A stretch of 49,746 nucleotides of DNA from Candidatus Pullichristensenella avicola (GCA_018711655.1 DVIA01000023.1:1-49746); one strand, 5' to 3'; positions 35,440-43,967 are shown, counted from the stretch's first letter. Numbers and translations are program-made. Notes: generated by a model not told the origin, from the letters alone.

Positions 35440-37071
35440 TCAGTCCGTTTCGCGGTAGAAGCAGCACCCGCCGATGAACTCGCGCAGAATGGAATTGACG
35501 GGGATCTCGTCCTCGACATCGGCGGCGCGGATATAATTGAGAAACTTCACCAGCCGCCTGGCCAGCGTATGGCACGGCTTTTCCGGCCCGATTTCGCAAA
35601 GCATGGGGTAGGCGTAGCGCTTGAGGATGGGCAATTCGTAGGCCAGCGCCGAATTGAACATGGCGTCGGCCTCTTCCTGATAGGGGAAGATATAGTTCTC
35701 CTCGCCCCGCCGCACCGAGGGCCACATGGCCATGGTGTCCTCCGGCACGGTGCCGCGGAACTGATAATCGCGCACAATGCGCCGCAAAAGCCGCGCGTCC
35801 GTGGTGCGGATGCGGTTGTGGTCGTCCAAATTGAGCATGGTCAGGGCGCTTATGTAGATCTTGAACTTGAGTTCGCGGGGCACGGACTCGGTCAATTCGT
35901 CGTTGAGGCCGTGAATGCCCTCGATGACGATGGGCTGATCCGCAGCCACGCGCAGAGTATGCGTCTTTTCCGCGCGCACGCCGCGCACGAAATCGAACTG
36001 CGGCGCTTCCACTGCCTCGCCCTGCAAAAGCCGGACCAGGTGCTCGTCCAGAAGCGGGACGTCCAGGGTGTCCAGCCGCTCCAGGTCGGGCCGGCCGTCC
36101 TCCTCCAGGGGCAGATCCGCGCGGTCGCGGTAGTAATCGTCCAGAGAAAGCTTCATCGGCCGCAGGCCCAGCACGCGCAGGGCGATCATCAGCCGGTGGG
36201 CGAAGGTGGTCTTGCCCGAGGACGACGGCCCGGCAATGAGCACCACGCGCGCGCCCGAGCGCACGATCTGATCGGCGATGGCCTCGATGTTGCGCTCGTG
36301 CAGGGCTTCGCAGATGCGGACGAACTCCCGGAAGGAGCGCTTTTCGATCATTTCGTTGATGTCGGCGGCGTTTTCACAGCCGATCATGCCGTTGAAGCGC
36401 CCCGTTTCACCGAAGGTACGCATCAGTTTGGGCATATCCCGGAAAGGGGCCACCTTTTCCGGAGCGGCCTCGTGCGGCATGCGCAAAAGCAGCCCCGGCA
36501 GATACAGGCGAAGCTGAAACACCCGCACGCAGCCCGTCGAAGGCGCCATTTCGCCGTAAAAGTATTCCTTGAGGCCCTCCAGTTCATAAAAGCGGAAATT
36601 CTCAAAATTGCGATAGCGGAAAAGGCGCAGCTTGTCCGTCTGCCCGGTCTGGGCAAAATAGGCGTTGGCCTCCTCCTTGGTGCAGGCCGTCATGGGAATG
36701 GGCATGTCCGCCTCGACAATGTCGCGCATCTCCCGCTCCAGGCGCGAAACCAGCTGGCGCGTCACCGTGGTCTTGGGCAGCCGCACAAACAGCCCCTCGC
36801 CGAAGGAATGCTCAAAGCGCACCCGCCGCCCGGGAATGACGCGCCCGGCCGCCGCCAGGAACACCATTTGCAGCGTGCGCTCGTAAATGCGCCGCCCTTC
36901 TTCGTCGTGATAGGTCAGAACATGCGCCTGCGCGCCGTCCTGCGCGGGCGCGGCCAGGGAAAGCGTGCGCCCCTGCACGCTCACCCCCAGCGCCCGTGGA
37001 TCGCTTACCACGGCGCGCCAGGCCGTTCCCGGCGTAAACTCCACCGTTTTTCCATCCAGAACCGCGCGCAT
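35440..37071 (-). CDS. TGS-like/uridine kinase-like nucleoside kinase
   Basis: A 543-residue protein. The N-terminal 60 residues resemble a TGS-type fold. Residues about 65-240 resemble the second additional domain of threonyl-tRNA synthetase (RVRFEHSFGEGLFVRLPK). The C-terminal third is a uridine-kinase-like P-loop domain with Walker A GPSSSGKTT at 281-289, then SLDDYYRDR and VIEGIHGLND. Fusions of this kind are common in Clostridia and annotated as nucleoside kinases. The true substrate is not known from sequence. ATG 37069-37071 is chosen from the domain start; a TACAAT promoter lies about 90 bp upstream, divergent from recA. Confidence 0.87.
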   Translation of the reverse strand: MRAVLDGKTVEFTPGTAWRAVVSDPRALGVSVQGRTLSLAAPAQDGAQAHVLTYHDEEGRRIYERTLQMVFLAAAGRVIPGRRVRFEHSFGEGLFVRLPKTTVTRQLVSRLEREMRDIVEADMPIPMTACTKEEANAYFAQTGQTDKLRLFRYRNFENFRFYELEGLKEYFYGEMAPSTGCVRVFQLRLYLPGLLLRMPHEAAPEKVAPFRDMPKLMRTFGETGRFNGMIGCENAADINEMIEKRSFREFVRICEALHERNIEAIADQIVRSGARVVLIAGPSSSGKTTFAHRLMIALRVLGLRPMKLSLDDYYRDRADLPLEEDGRPDLERLDTLDVPLLDEHLVRLLQGEAVEAPQFDFVRGVRAEKTHTLRVAADQPIVIEGIHGLNDELTESVPRELKFKIYISALTMLNLDDHNRIRTTDARLLRRIVRDYQFRGTVPEDTMAMWPSVRRGEENYIFPYQEEADAMFNSALAYELPILKRYAYPMLCEIGPEKPCHTLARRLVKFLNYIRAADVEDEIPVNSILREFIGGCCFYRETD

Positions 37072-37158
37072 GCGTGCACCTCCCCGCGATTTTCTGCGGC
37101 GCTTTTCATTGTATGCGCCCAGCGCCCGCGTATGACCGCGAAAGCGCCTCTGTACGTT

Positions 37159-37187
37159 ATTGTACCACGGATCGCGCCGCAAAACAA
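37159..37187 (-). promoter_or_regulatory. Promoter of the nucleoside kinase gene
   Basis: On the minus strand, -35 TTGTTT (37182-37187), 17 bp, -10 TACAAT (37159-37164). It lies in the divergent region shared with recA. Confidence 0.6.
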
Positions 37188-37211
37188 TCGCGCGGCGCAT
37201 TTGGCGAAAAA

Positions 37212-37225
37212 TAAACTTATGTTCG
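37212..37225. promoter_or_regulatory. Candidate LexA (SOS) box upstream of recA
   Basis: TAAACTTATGTTCG has the spacing and right half of the Gram-positive LexA site CGAAC-N4-GTTCG. The left half differs at two positions. It lies immediately upstream of the recA -35 region, where a repressor could block polymerase. Confidence 0.6.
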
Positions 37226-37226
37226 A

Positions 37227-37255
37227 TGGATTTTTGCCGTACGCTGTGCTATAAT
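37227..37255 (+). promoter_or_regulatory. recA promoter
   Basis: A consensus -10 TATAAT (37250-37255) with a poor -35 at 37227-37232 (17-bp spacing). The ribosome binding site GGAGG lies at 37283-37287, ahead of the ATG at 37295. Confidence 0.65.
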
Positions 37256-37294
37256 TTCCTCAAACGAAAACTTTACTTGCACGGAGGATGGCTC

Positions 37295-38410
37295 ATGGCG
37301 GACAAAAAAGCCGGCAAAACCCCCGCGGCCAAGCTCTTTGGCGACGACCGCAGGCGCGCCCTGGAAGTGGCGCTGGGCAAAATCGAAAAGGACTTTGGCA
37401 AAGGTTCGGTCATGCGTCTGGGCGACCAGGCCGACCGCATGCAGGTGGAGGTCGTCCCCACGGGCTGCCTGAATCTGGACTTTGCCCTGGGCGTGGGCGG
37501 TCTGCCCAAGGGGCGCATCATTGAAATTTTCGGGCCGGAGTCCTCGGGCAAGACCACACTGGCGCTGCACGCCGTGGCGCAGGCGCAGAAAGCCGGCGGC
37601 ACAGCCGCGTTCATCGACGCCGAACACGCGCTGGATCCCGTTTACGCCAAAAAGCTGGGGGTGGACATCGACGAACTGTACGTCTCCCAGCCCGACAACG
37701 GCGAACAGGCGCTGGATATCTGCGAGGCGCTGGTGCGCTCCGGCGCCATCGACATCGTCGTGATCGACTCGGTGGCGGCGCTGGTGCCCAAGGCCGAAAT
37801 CGACGGCGATATGGGCGACAGCCATGTGGGCCTGCAGGCGCGCCTGATGTCCCAGGCGCTGCGCAAATTGGCCGGCGTCATCAGCAAGACCAACGCCATC
37901 GCCATCTTCATCAACCAGCTGCGCGAAAAGGTGGGCGTGGTCTACGGAAACCCCGAGGTCACCACCGGCGGCAAAGCGCTGAAATTCTATGCCTCCGTGC
38001 GCATCGACATTCGCAAAAGCGAGGCCATCAAGGATGGAACCGAGATCATCGGCAACCGCGTGAAGATCAAAATCGTCAAAAACAAGGTCGCCCCGCCGTT
38101 CAAAAGCTGCACCGTGGACATGCTCTACGGCGAGGGCATCTCCCGCGAAGGCGAAGTCCTCGACCTGGCCGTGGAGCGCGATCTGATCAAGAAAAGCGGC
38201 TCGTTCTACTCCTATGAGGGCGAGCGCATCGCGCAGGGCCGCGACGCGGCGCGCAAGTACATCAAGGAACACCCCGAAGTGTTCGAGGCGCTGGAGACGA
38301 AAATTCGCGCCGCCTTCCAGACCGGCGGCGTCGGCGGCAATGTGACCGACGAACCGGCCGAGGAAGAGGACGACGGCGACGAGATCGACGACCTCGACGA
38401 GATTCAGTAA
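37295..38410 (+). CDS. recA: Recombinase RecA
   Basis: A DNA strand-exchange ATPase and LexA co-protease. It has 371 residues. Walker [10 protein letters not shown] is at 80-88, and the signature segment [15 protein letters not shown] is present. The [21 protein letters not shown] region corresponds to loop 2. The C-terminal tail is unusually acidic ([19 protein letters not shown]). The 15-residue N-terminal lead-in ([17 protein letters not shown]) is slightly longer than in Bacillus. ATG at 37295 has a GGAGG site. No typical terminator follows; a perfect 8-bp hairpin at 38480-38511 lacks a T-run in this direction. Confidence 0.98.
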   Translation: MADKKAGKTPAAKLFGDDRRRALEVALGKIEKDFGKGSVMRLGDQADRMQVEVVPTGCLNLDFALGVGGLPKGRIIEIFGPESSGKTTLALHAVAQAQKAGGTAAFIDAEHALDPVYAKKLGVDIDELYVSQPDNGEQALDICEALVRSGAIDIVVIDSVAALVPKAEIDGDMGDSHVGLQARLMSQALRKLAGVISKTNAIAIFINQLREKVGVVYGNPEVTTGGKALKFYASVRIDIRKSEAIKDGTEIIGNRVKIKIVKNKVAPPFKSCTVDMLYGEGISREGEVLDLAVERDLIKKSGSFYSYEGERIAQGRDAARKYIKEHPEVFEALETKIRAAFQTGGVGGNVTDEPAEEEDDGDEIDDLDEIQ

Positions 38411-38479
38411 GCGGCGCGCGAAACAGCCACGATCGGAAAGCGGAAACGCCGCCGCAGGAATCCTGTCGCGCGCAATGAA

Positions 38480-38589
38480 AGCGCCGCAGCCTGAAAATCG
38501 GGGGCGGCGCTATGCCGGCGATCTGACAAGGTGCAAACGGCGGCAGGACGGACGACGCGCCCCGCACGGGAGATGTTCCCGGCGGGGCG
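38480..38589. repeat. GC-rich inverted repeats downstream of recA
   Basis: AGCGCCGC/GCGGCGCT (38480-38487 and 38504-38511) and CGCCCCG/CGGGGCG (38558-38564 and 38583-38589) can form hairpins. The second is echoed at about 38700-38740 (CCCCGCACGG...CCCGGCGGGGCGG). The interval 38411-38960 contains no supported gene. Confidence 0.45.
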
Positions 38590-38969
38590 TCGCTGTTGCG
38601 CAGGAGGGCGCGGCGGAATTGCCGCGCAAACGGACGGCGTTCCCTGCAACCGCGACCGCTTTTTCCGCAGGCGGCGCGCCCTACACGAATTTCAAGGCGC
38701 TGCGCCCCGCACGGAAGGCGTTCCCGGCGGGGCGGCTTATGCAGGGCGCGCCGTCTTTTCCGTCCGGCGTTGATGCGCATAGTCGATGCCGCGATCCATG
38801 GCGCACCGGCAAGCGCAGGAATCGCGCCCGACGATGCAAACAAGGGGTTTCGCGCAATCCGCGAAGGCATTTTCGCAATGAACGTCGGCTTGTCCGGCAG
38901 CGCTACTTCCCGCAGAGGAACGCAATGGAAAAAGGCATGGCCATCAGTGCTCTCATCCCCTTCGGCGGA

Positions 38970-39320
38970 GACGCTTCCACAAACGGCATGCATCTCGAAA
39001 AAACGCGCATCCGTCAATGCTCTCATCCCCTCCGGCGGAGACGCTTCCACAAACGGCATGCAGCCCGAAAAAACGCGCATCCGCCGGCGCTCTTCATCCC
39101 CTTCGGCGGAGACGCTTCCATAAACGGCATGCAGTTCGAAAAAACGCGCATCCGTCAATGCTCTCATCCCCTCCGGCCGCGACGCTTCCATAAACGGCAT
39201 GTATCTCGAAAAAACGCGCATCCGCCGGCGCTCTTCATCTTCTTCGGCCGCGACGCTTCCATAAACGGCATGCATCTCGAAAAAACGCGCATCCGCCGGC
39301 GCTCAATCCCTCCGGCGGCG
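38970..39320. repeat. 70-71-bp tandem repeat, five copies
   Basis: Units start with GACGCTTCC at 38970, 39040, 39111, 39181 and 39252. Each contains AAACGGCATGCATCTCGAAA or a variant, then AAAACGCGCATCCG and a C-rich block. Two sub-types alternate after CATCCG: CGTCAATGCTCTCATCCCC-like and CCGGCGCTCTTCATC-like. Periods of 70 and 71 bp shift the reading frame, so the long ORFs that cross this array are not genes. Confidence 0.88.
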
Positions 39321-39423
39321 CATCCACGCCAGCGAAGTACAGACGGAAAACACGCCCTCGCCGATCTTGCGCACGGGCCGAGCGTCGTTTCCGGCGGAAA
39401 TGCTCCGCACCTTCTCGCTCTCC

Positions 39424-39450
39424 GCATACAGCGCGATGCGCGCTGTATGC
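39424..39450. promoter_or_regulatory. Perfect 12-bp palindrome with 3-base centre
   Basis: GCATACAGCGCG-ATG-CGCGCTGTATGC. It is flanked on the right by a short AT-rich stretch (39451-39490). There is no T-run directly after it in either direction. It could be an operator, a transcription-ending hairpin, or a stabilising 3' structure for the MreB-like gene. Nothing else is seen in 39321-39622. Confidence 0.5.
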
Positions 39451-39622
39451 TTCTATTAGAGCATATTTTATAGTCCTTTTAAGTGCATATTTTCGCTTCC
39501 GCCGCGGCGCAGCGGCGAACAGCGTAAAAAGCGGCGACGCCGGCGCCTTCCGCAAATTCCTTTGCGCTCGAAGCAGCCGTCGTCCCGTGGCAATATATGC
39601 ATGATCTTGAATATTTATGCAA

Positions 39623-40642
39623 TCAATGTCGCGCCGCGCGCGCCATTTTTTCCATCAGCAGCAAATCGTATGCGTCCGGAGTCTGCATCACGCGCGCCAG
39701 GCCCGCCGCAGCGCAGGACAGCGGCGCGGCGGCCACGCGGCAGGGAATGCCCAAATGGTCGCCCAGGCGCTTGTCCAGGCCCGGCAACAGCGCCCCGCCG
39801 CCGGTAAGCACGCAACCGGAATCGTTCAGGTCGGCGGCCAGTTCCTCGGGGGCGTTGTCCACCACCGAAGCGACCATGCCGGCGATCTCGCCGACCACGC
39901 CTTCACAGGCGCGCGCCACCATTTCCGGTTCCACCTGGATCAGTTCCGGCAAACGGCGCTCCAAACTCACGCCGGCCACGGTCATTTCCACGGGCACGAC
40001 CTCACCGGCGGAGGCCATGGCCTGCTTGACGTCCTCGGCGGTGCGGGGGCCGATGCGGAAGCCCTTTTCCGTGCGCAGCATGCGCTCAAGCCGCTCGTCG
40101 ATGCGCAAAACGCCGTAAGGCAGATAGGCGAACGCCGCCACCAGGCCGCGCGTGAACAGCGTGGCCGTAACCTTGCCCGCGCCCACGTCCACCACCAGCG
40201 CCGCCTCCGGCGCCAGCAGATCCAGCCCCGCGCCCAGGGCGCAGGCGGCGTCCGAGCGCAGAAGCGCGGCCTCTGTGGCGCCGGCGTCCAGCGCGGCGCG
40301 CAAAAGCGCATCCTGCTGCACAGGGCGGGCGAAGGGCGCGCAGGCGATCAGCACGCGCGCATGCCGGCCGCGCCGCCGCTCCTCAGACAGCGCATAGAGC
40401 CAGGCGAACATCTGCCGCGCGTGTTCGCTGTTGCGCAACGTGCCGTCGGCAAGGGGAAAACATACCTCCACGCCCGCGCTGGCGCGCCCATAGAGCGCCA
40501 TGGCCGCGTCGCCCGCGCAAACCGGCTCGCTCTGTCCCTCGCGCACGGCCAGCGCCGCCGCCTGTGAAAGCGCCTCGAACGACCCTCCCGTCGTCATGCG
40601 CACGCCCCGCGTGCCAAGGTCTACGCCGATGTCCCAGCCCAT
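39623..40642 (-). CDS. Divergent MreB-like actin-family ATPase
   Basis: A 339-residue actin-fold protein of MreB size. The phosphate-1 loop is DIGVDLGTRGVRM (4-16), phosphate-2 VVDVGAGKVTATLF (150-163), and the adenosine loop LTGGGALLPGLDKRLG (279-294). The TAEDVKQAMASAGE segment matches the MreB TAE-IK motif. It departs from canonical MreB in the first loop (usually DLGT-AN) and in the C-terminus, where AAAPLSCAAAGLARVM replaces the usual DPLTCVA-GTG. It may be a second MreB/Mbl-type paralogue for shape or sporulation-related wall growth. It is transcribed alone, divergent from the RsfA-like gene. ATG follows AAGGAGG. Confidence 0.82.
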   Translation of the reverse strand: MGWDIGVDLGTRGVRMTTGGSFEALSQAAALAVREGQSEPVCAGDAAMALYGRASAGVEVCFPLADGTLRNSEHARQMFAWLYALSEERRRGRHARVLIACAPFARPVQQDALLRAALDAGATEAALLRSDAACALGAGLDLLAPEAALVVDVGAGKVTATLFTRGLVAAFAYLPYGVLRIDERLERMLRTEKGFRIGPRTAEDVKQAMASAGEVVPVEMTVAGVSLERRLPELIQVEPEMVARACEGVVGEIAGMVASVVDNAPEELAADLNDSGCVLTGGGALLPGLDKRLGDHLGIPCRVAAAPLSCAAAGLARVMQTPDAYDLLLMEKMARAARH

Positions 40643-40688
40643 TGCCGTTCCTCCTTACGCGCGGCGGGAAACGCCCGCCGCCGCTGCT

Positions 40689-40697
40689 ATTATACCA
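40689..40697 (-). promoter_or_regulatory. Extended -10 promoter of the MreB-like gene
   Basis: On the minus strand TGGTATAAT (40689-40697) is an extended -10 with no clear -35. Confidence 0.55.
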
Positions 40698-40753
40698 TAC
40701 CCCGTCGCGATTTGGTACCGCAGCAAAAATATTTCCGCAAAATTGCCAAATCC

Positions 40754-40783
40754 GTATATTGCCGTCACCGTTCGCGCATACTC
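40754..40783 (+). promoter_or_regulatory. Possible sigma-G/F-type promoter of the RsfA-like gene
   Basis: GTATA (40754-40758), 18 bp, CATACTC (40777-40783) fits the sigma-G pattern GHATR-N18-CATNHTA except at the last base. A forespore sigma would suit a prespore regulator. Tentative. Confidence 0.35.
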
Positions 40784-40852
40784 TTTATATCAGCAAGCGG
40801 TGTTGCGCCATCGGCAGATCGGGCGAAACGCCGACAGTTTGGAGGGGAAACC

Positions 40853-41593
40853 ATGGAACAGGCGATCTCTCGCGCCGGACGGCGCACTGGCTGGAGTGAA
40901 TTTGAAAACAACCTTCTTTGGGAGACGGCGGACGAGGCGCAGCAGCAGGGGCTGCCGCTCAAAGCGGTGTTCGAGCGCATCGCCGAAAAAACCGGCCGCC
41001 GGCCCAACAGCATTCGCAATTATTACTACGCGCAGGTGCAAAAGCGCGAGGGCGGCGCCGAACGCGCGGCGCGCTTTGTTCCCTTTACACAGCAGGAGGT
41101 GGACTGGCTGATGGAACAGGTGCTCACCGCCCGCGCGCAGGGGCAGAGCGTGCGCTCGTGTCTGCAGGCGCTTTCCAAGGGCGATCACAGCCTGATGCTG
41201 CGCTATCAGAACAAGTACCGCGCGGTCATCAAAAGCCGCCCGGACTATGTGCGCAAAATGGTCGAGGCCCTCAACGCGCGCGGCATCGCCTGCGATACGC
41301 CGCAGGTCAATCATCGCGTTCGCCCCGACGCCGGCGCCGCCTGTCGCGACCTGGTGGAGGAGGCGCGCCGCTCCGGCGACACAGAACTTGCCCGCGCCTG
41401 CGAAACGCTGACGCGCTGCCTGCTCGACCGCCGCGGAGAGGACGCGCGCGCCGCGCTCGCCGCCGCGCAGGAGCTTGCAGACGAGGTCAAGGCCTTCCTT
41501 GCCGCAACCGGAGAAGAGCGCGCGCAGGACGCTTTCTGCGAGCGCCTTGCGCAACGCGTCGAGGCGCTGGAAGCCCTGCTTTCGGCGGAATAG
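40853..41593 (+). CDS. RsfA-type Myb/SANT-like transcriptional regulator
   Basis: A 246-residue protein. Residues about 11-65 form a Myb/SANT-like helix-turn-helix (GWSEFENNLLWETADEAQQQ...AEKTGRRPNSIRNYYYAQV). A second similar segment (PFTQQEVDWLMEQVLTARAQG...) is at about 77-135, followed by a helical, acidic C-terminal region. The layout matches prespore-specific regulators of the RsfA family, which modulate sigma-F-dependent genes in the forespore. ATG at 40853 follows GGAGGGG. The stop codon abuts a 62-bp repeat array. It is divergent from the MreB-like gene with a 210-bp shared regulatory region. Confidence 0.82.
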   Translation: MEQAISRAGRRTGWSEFENNLLWETADEAQQQGLPLKAVFERIAEKTGRRPNSIRNYYYAQVQKREGGAERAARFVPFTQQEVDWLMEQVLTARAQGQSVRSCLQALSKGDHSLMLRYQNKYRAVIKSRPDYVRKMVEALNARGIACDTPQVNHRVRPDAGAACRDLVEEARRSGDTELARACETLTRCLLDRRGEDARAALAAAQELADEVKAFLAATGEERAQDAFCERLAQRVEALEALLSAE

Positions 41594-41778
41594 CGAAAGA
41601 TTCCCGCGTTCGCGGGCCCGGGGAATGCGCAATGAGGGGGACAGAGCCTTGAAGGCGAAAGATTCCCGCGTTCACGGGGCCGGGAGATGCGCGGCGAGGG
41701 GGACAGGGCCTTGAAGGCGAAAGATTCCCGCGTTTGCGGGGCCGGGGGCCTTCAGCGCGGCCGTCGGCGTTGTGATTC
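41593..41778. repeat. 62-bp tandem repeat, cluster 1 (three copies)
   Basis: Units start GCGAAAGATTCCCGCG at 41593, 41655 and 41717. The first overlaps the last base of the RsfA-like stop codon. Each unit holds the hairpin CCCGCGTTCGCGGG or a variant, then GCCGGGAGATGCGCGGCGAG and GGGGACAGGGCCTTGAAG. All parts of the unit are conserved, unlike a CRISPR. Confidence 0.88.
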
Positions 41779-41912
41779 TCAAGATTCGCGGGGCCGGGAG
41801 ATGCGCGGCGAGGGGGACAAAGCCTGAGGGCAGAAGATGTATCGCGGGGCGCAGGGCGCTCCGCGGTTTTTTGCGGCGCGTTTCTGCGTGCCGTGCGGAA
41901 AGCGGGGGCGTG
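41655..41912. repeat. About 255-bp block duplicated 600 bp downstream (copy 1)
   Basis: The stretch 41655-41912 recurs at 42257-42512 almost unchanged, offset 600-601 bp with a 1-bp indel. It contains 62-bp units plus a unique part with CCTTCAGCGCGGCCGTCGGC and TTTTTTGCGGCGCGTTTCTG. This is a segmental duplication inside the repeat field. Confidence 0.8.
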
Positions 41913-42069
41913 ACGTCCATTTGCAAATCTTTCGCTGGCGCTACGTTGAAGGCCTGCCGCACGCATCTTTCGAAAAACGCGCTTTCTCCGGAAAAAGGAA
42001 AAATGAGCCGTAAAATGCGCTTGTAAATCTTCTTACAGGCCAGTTTTCAGGCGAATGGAACACGAACAT

Positions 42070-42379
42070 GTGAAAAGCTCCCACGTCCGCGGGGCCGGGG
42101 ATGCGCAGCGATGGAGGCAAAGCCTTTGAAGGCGAGAGCTTCCCGCGTTTGCGGGGCCGGGGAATGCGCAATGAGGGAGACAACGCCTTGAAGGCGAAAG
42201 ATTCCCGCGTTCGCGGGGCCGGGAGATGTGTGGTGAAGGAAACAGAGCCTTGTGGGCGAAAGGTTTCCGCGTTTGCGGGGCCGGGAGATGCGCGGCGAGG
42301 GGGACAGGGCCTTGAAGGCGAAAGATTCCCGCGTTTGCGGGGCCGGGGGCCTTCAGCGCGGCCGTCGGCGTTGTGATTC
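42070..42379. repeat. 62-bp tandem repeat, cluster 2 (five copies)
   Basis: Further units of the same family start at 42070, 42132, 42194, 42256 and 42318. The first two have GAGAGCTTCCC or AAAAGCTCCC in place of AAAGATTCCC. The second duplicated block runs to 42512. A short AT-rich island lies at 42654-42700. No gene is supported in 41594-42889. Confidence 0.88.
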
Positions 42380-42512
42380 TCAAGATTCGCGGGGCCGGGA
42401 GATGTGTGGCGAAGGGGACAGAGCCTTATGGGCGAAAGATTTATCGCGGGGCGTAGGGCGCTCCGCGGTTTTTTGCGGCGCGTTTCTGCGTGCCGTGCGG
42501 AAAGCGGGGGCG
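42257..42512. repeat. About 255-bp duplicated block (copy 2)
   Basis: Second copy of the block at 41655-41912. Identity ends at AAAGCGGGGGCG in both copies. Confidence 0.8.
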
Positions 42513-42889
42513 GAGACGCATTTCCGCCGTACCGTCCCCTTCGCACAGCGCGCGGGGTTTTCCCCCATACGCGGGCTTTTCACAACCCTCTGAAAGCGAA
42601 AAAGCCGCCGCTTCCCTGTTCCGCGCAGATGCACGGCGCATGGAAATACCATCGAATTGTATATGGAAATTTATACATTTTATCTGTATATCCGAAGGGA
42701 AAGGCCCTCCCTGCGCCTTCTGTTTTGCGTCGAAAGAGGCGCGGAAGATTTAAGTTGCGTTCTGCGCCCTGTCGCAGCCTTGCAATCGCGTCGCTTTGAT
42801 TTTAAGACGGCTTTGCTTCTTGAAGATTCCTTATGCACATCGGAAGTTGCGCATTTGTACCGTTTTTCTCTCTTCCCGCTACAAACAAC

Positions 42890-42921
42890 AGAGCAGGCTC
42901 CCATGCCCGGGAGCCTGCTCT
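42890..42921 (-). terminator. Strong terminator after the polytopic membrane protein gene
   Basis: AGAGCAGGCTCCC (42890-42902) and GGGAGCCTGCTCT (42909-42921) form a perfect 13-bp stem with a 6-nt loop, 2 bp after the gene's stop. On the minus strand it is followed by GTTGTTTGT. Confidence 0.85.
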
Positions 42922-42923
42922 GC

Positions 42924-43967
42924 TCAGCGTCGGCGCGCTCTTTTTCGGGCCGCGCTTTGCTCAAGCTGCATCGTATGTATGTCCGGCGCGAGCGCCAGCA
43001 GCGCCAGCCCTGCGCAAACAACGGCAATGATGGTCGAATGCGGCGGCGACAGCCAGACCGTCAGGCTGGATATCGTCAGCGCCAGCCCCGCAAGCAGCAC
43101 GCGCGCAGAAAACGCGGCGTAAATCGCCCAACCCGTGACGGCGAAAAAGGTCACGAGGGCCGCCATGCCGCGCGCCGCCGGCGCAAAAGGCGCGGCGATA
43201 CAAAGCGCGGCCGCGGGGATTCCGAGCAGCAGGTGCAGCGCCGCGCACTCGCGTCCAACGCGCCGAAAGGGCGTGGCGGCGCAGGTCTGTAGCGCTGTTC
43301 CCAGCAGGTATCCCGCTGCGGCCCAGGCCGCGCCGCGCCGCCAAAACCCCGCCAGCAACAGCAGCGCCGGCAGGGCAGACAGCAACGCGCGCCACAAGGC
43401 GACGGGTGTTTGCCGGAAAAGCGCGCAATTCGGCATGGCGAACGGCCGGCCGGCCACGGCGCAGGCCAGCGTCAGCGCGACCAGCGCTGAAAGGACGGCC
43501 GCGCCGGGTATCCATCCCCCGCTGCAGAACGCGCTCCCCGTCAGCAGCGCTGCGCGCACAAAGGCGCTGAGCGCAGCCGTTTCCCCCTGACCCGCCGCGC
43601 GCAGATGCTCGTCGCCAAGGCGCGCGATCGCCAGCGACGCGCCTGTCAGCCACAGCGCAAGCCACGTTTCCCGCGGCGGCGGCGCGGCAAACAGCCACGT
43701 CCATACGGATGGGCCTGCAACGAGCGCGATTGCGGCGAAGAGCAACGTCGTCAGCAATGCCGCCGTCCAGGCGCCGCGCACACGCGCGGGCGAGATTTCC
43801 TGCGCGGCGGCGGCGCGAAAGCTCTCCGCGCCGTGCAGCGTACACAGCCGCCCCAGCGCGCTGGCGGCAGCGATGACAGCCGCCTCCCGCGGCCGTCCTG
43901 CAAGCGAGGGAATCAGCAACGCCAGGGGGACGAGCAACTCGGAACGCCGCGAAAGTCTCATTCGCAT
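42924..43967 (-). CDS. Polytopic membrane protein, function unknown
   Basis: A 347-residue, very Ala/Leu-rich protein with about ten predicted transmembrane helices and few charged residues outside short loops. It starts MRMRLSRRSELLVPLALLIP and ends with a basic tail. The spacing of helices and motifs such as LGRLCTLHGAESFRAAAAQE faintly recall flippase-type proteins of the MATE/MviN/SpoVB superfamily, but it is shorter and I cannot make a firm assignment. ATG 43965-43967 follows AGGAG. It ends at a strong terminator. A parS-like site lies 37 bp upstream of its start. Confidence 0.65.
   Translation of the reverse strand: MRMRLSRRSELLVPLALLIPSLAGRPREAAVIAAASALGRLCTLHGAESFRAAAAQEISPARVRGAWTAALLTTLLFAAIALVAGPSVWTWLFAAPPPRETWLALWLTGASLAIARLGDEHLRAAGQGETAALSAFVRAALLTGSAFCSGGWIPGAAVLSALVALTLACAVAGRPFAMPNCALFRQTPVALWRALLSALPALLLLAGFWRRGAAWAAAGYLLGTALQTCAATPFRRVGRECAALHLLLGIPAAALCIAAPFAPAARGMAALVTFFAVTGWAIYAAFSARVLLAGLALTISSLTVWLSPPHSTIIAVVCAGLALLALAPDIHTMQLEQSAARKRARRR

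Noticed and set aside
38262-39275. Minus-strand frame with repeated MPF-EAS segments
   Set aside because: Unit lengths of 70-71 bp shift the frame between copies, so no protein repeat is maintained.
39609-39623. 15-bp match between GAATATTTATGCAAT here and the start of the radical SAM gene near 45864-45878, encoding EYLCN in both
   Set aside because: A match of this length between any two places in 50 kb on both strands is expected about once by chance, and the similarity stops at once on either side.
41593-42379. 62-bp periodic GC-palindromic repeat resembling a type I-E CRISPR (29-bp repeat plus about 32-bp spacer)
   Set aside because: The would-be spacers are nearly identical in all units and no cas gene is present, so it is an ordinary tandem repeat.
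42654-42700. AT-rich island with GTATA/TATAC inverted elements as a promoter
   Set aside because: The hexamers are weak and no gene follows in either direction.
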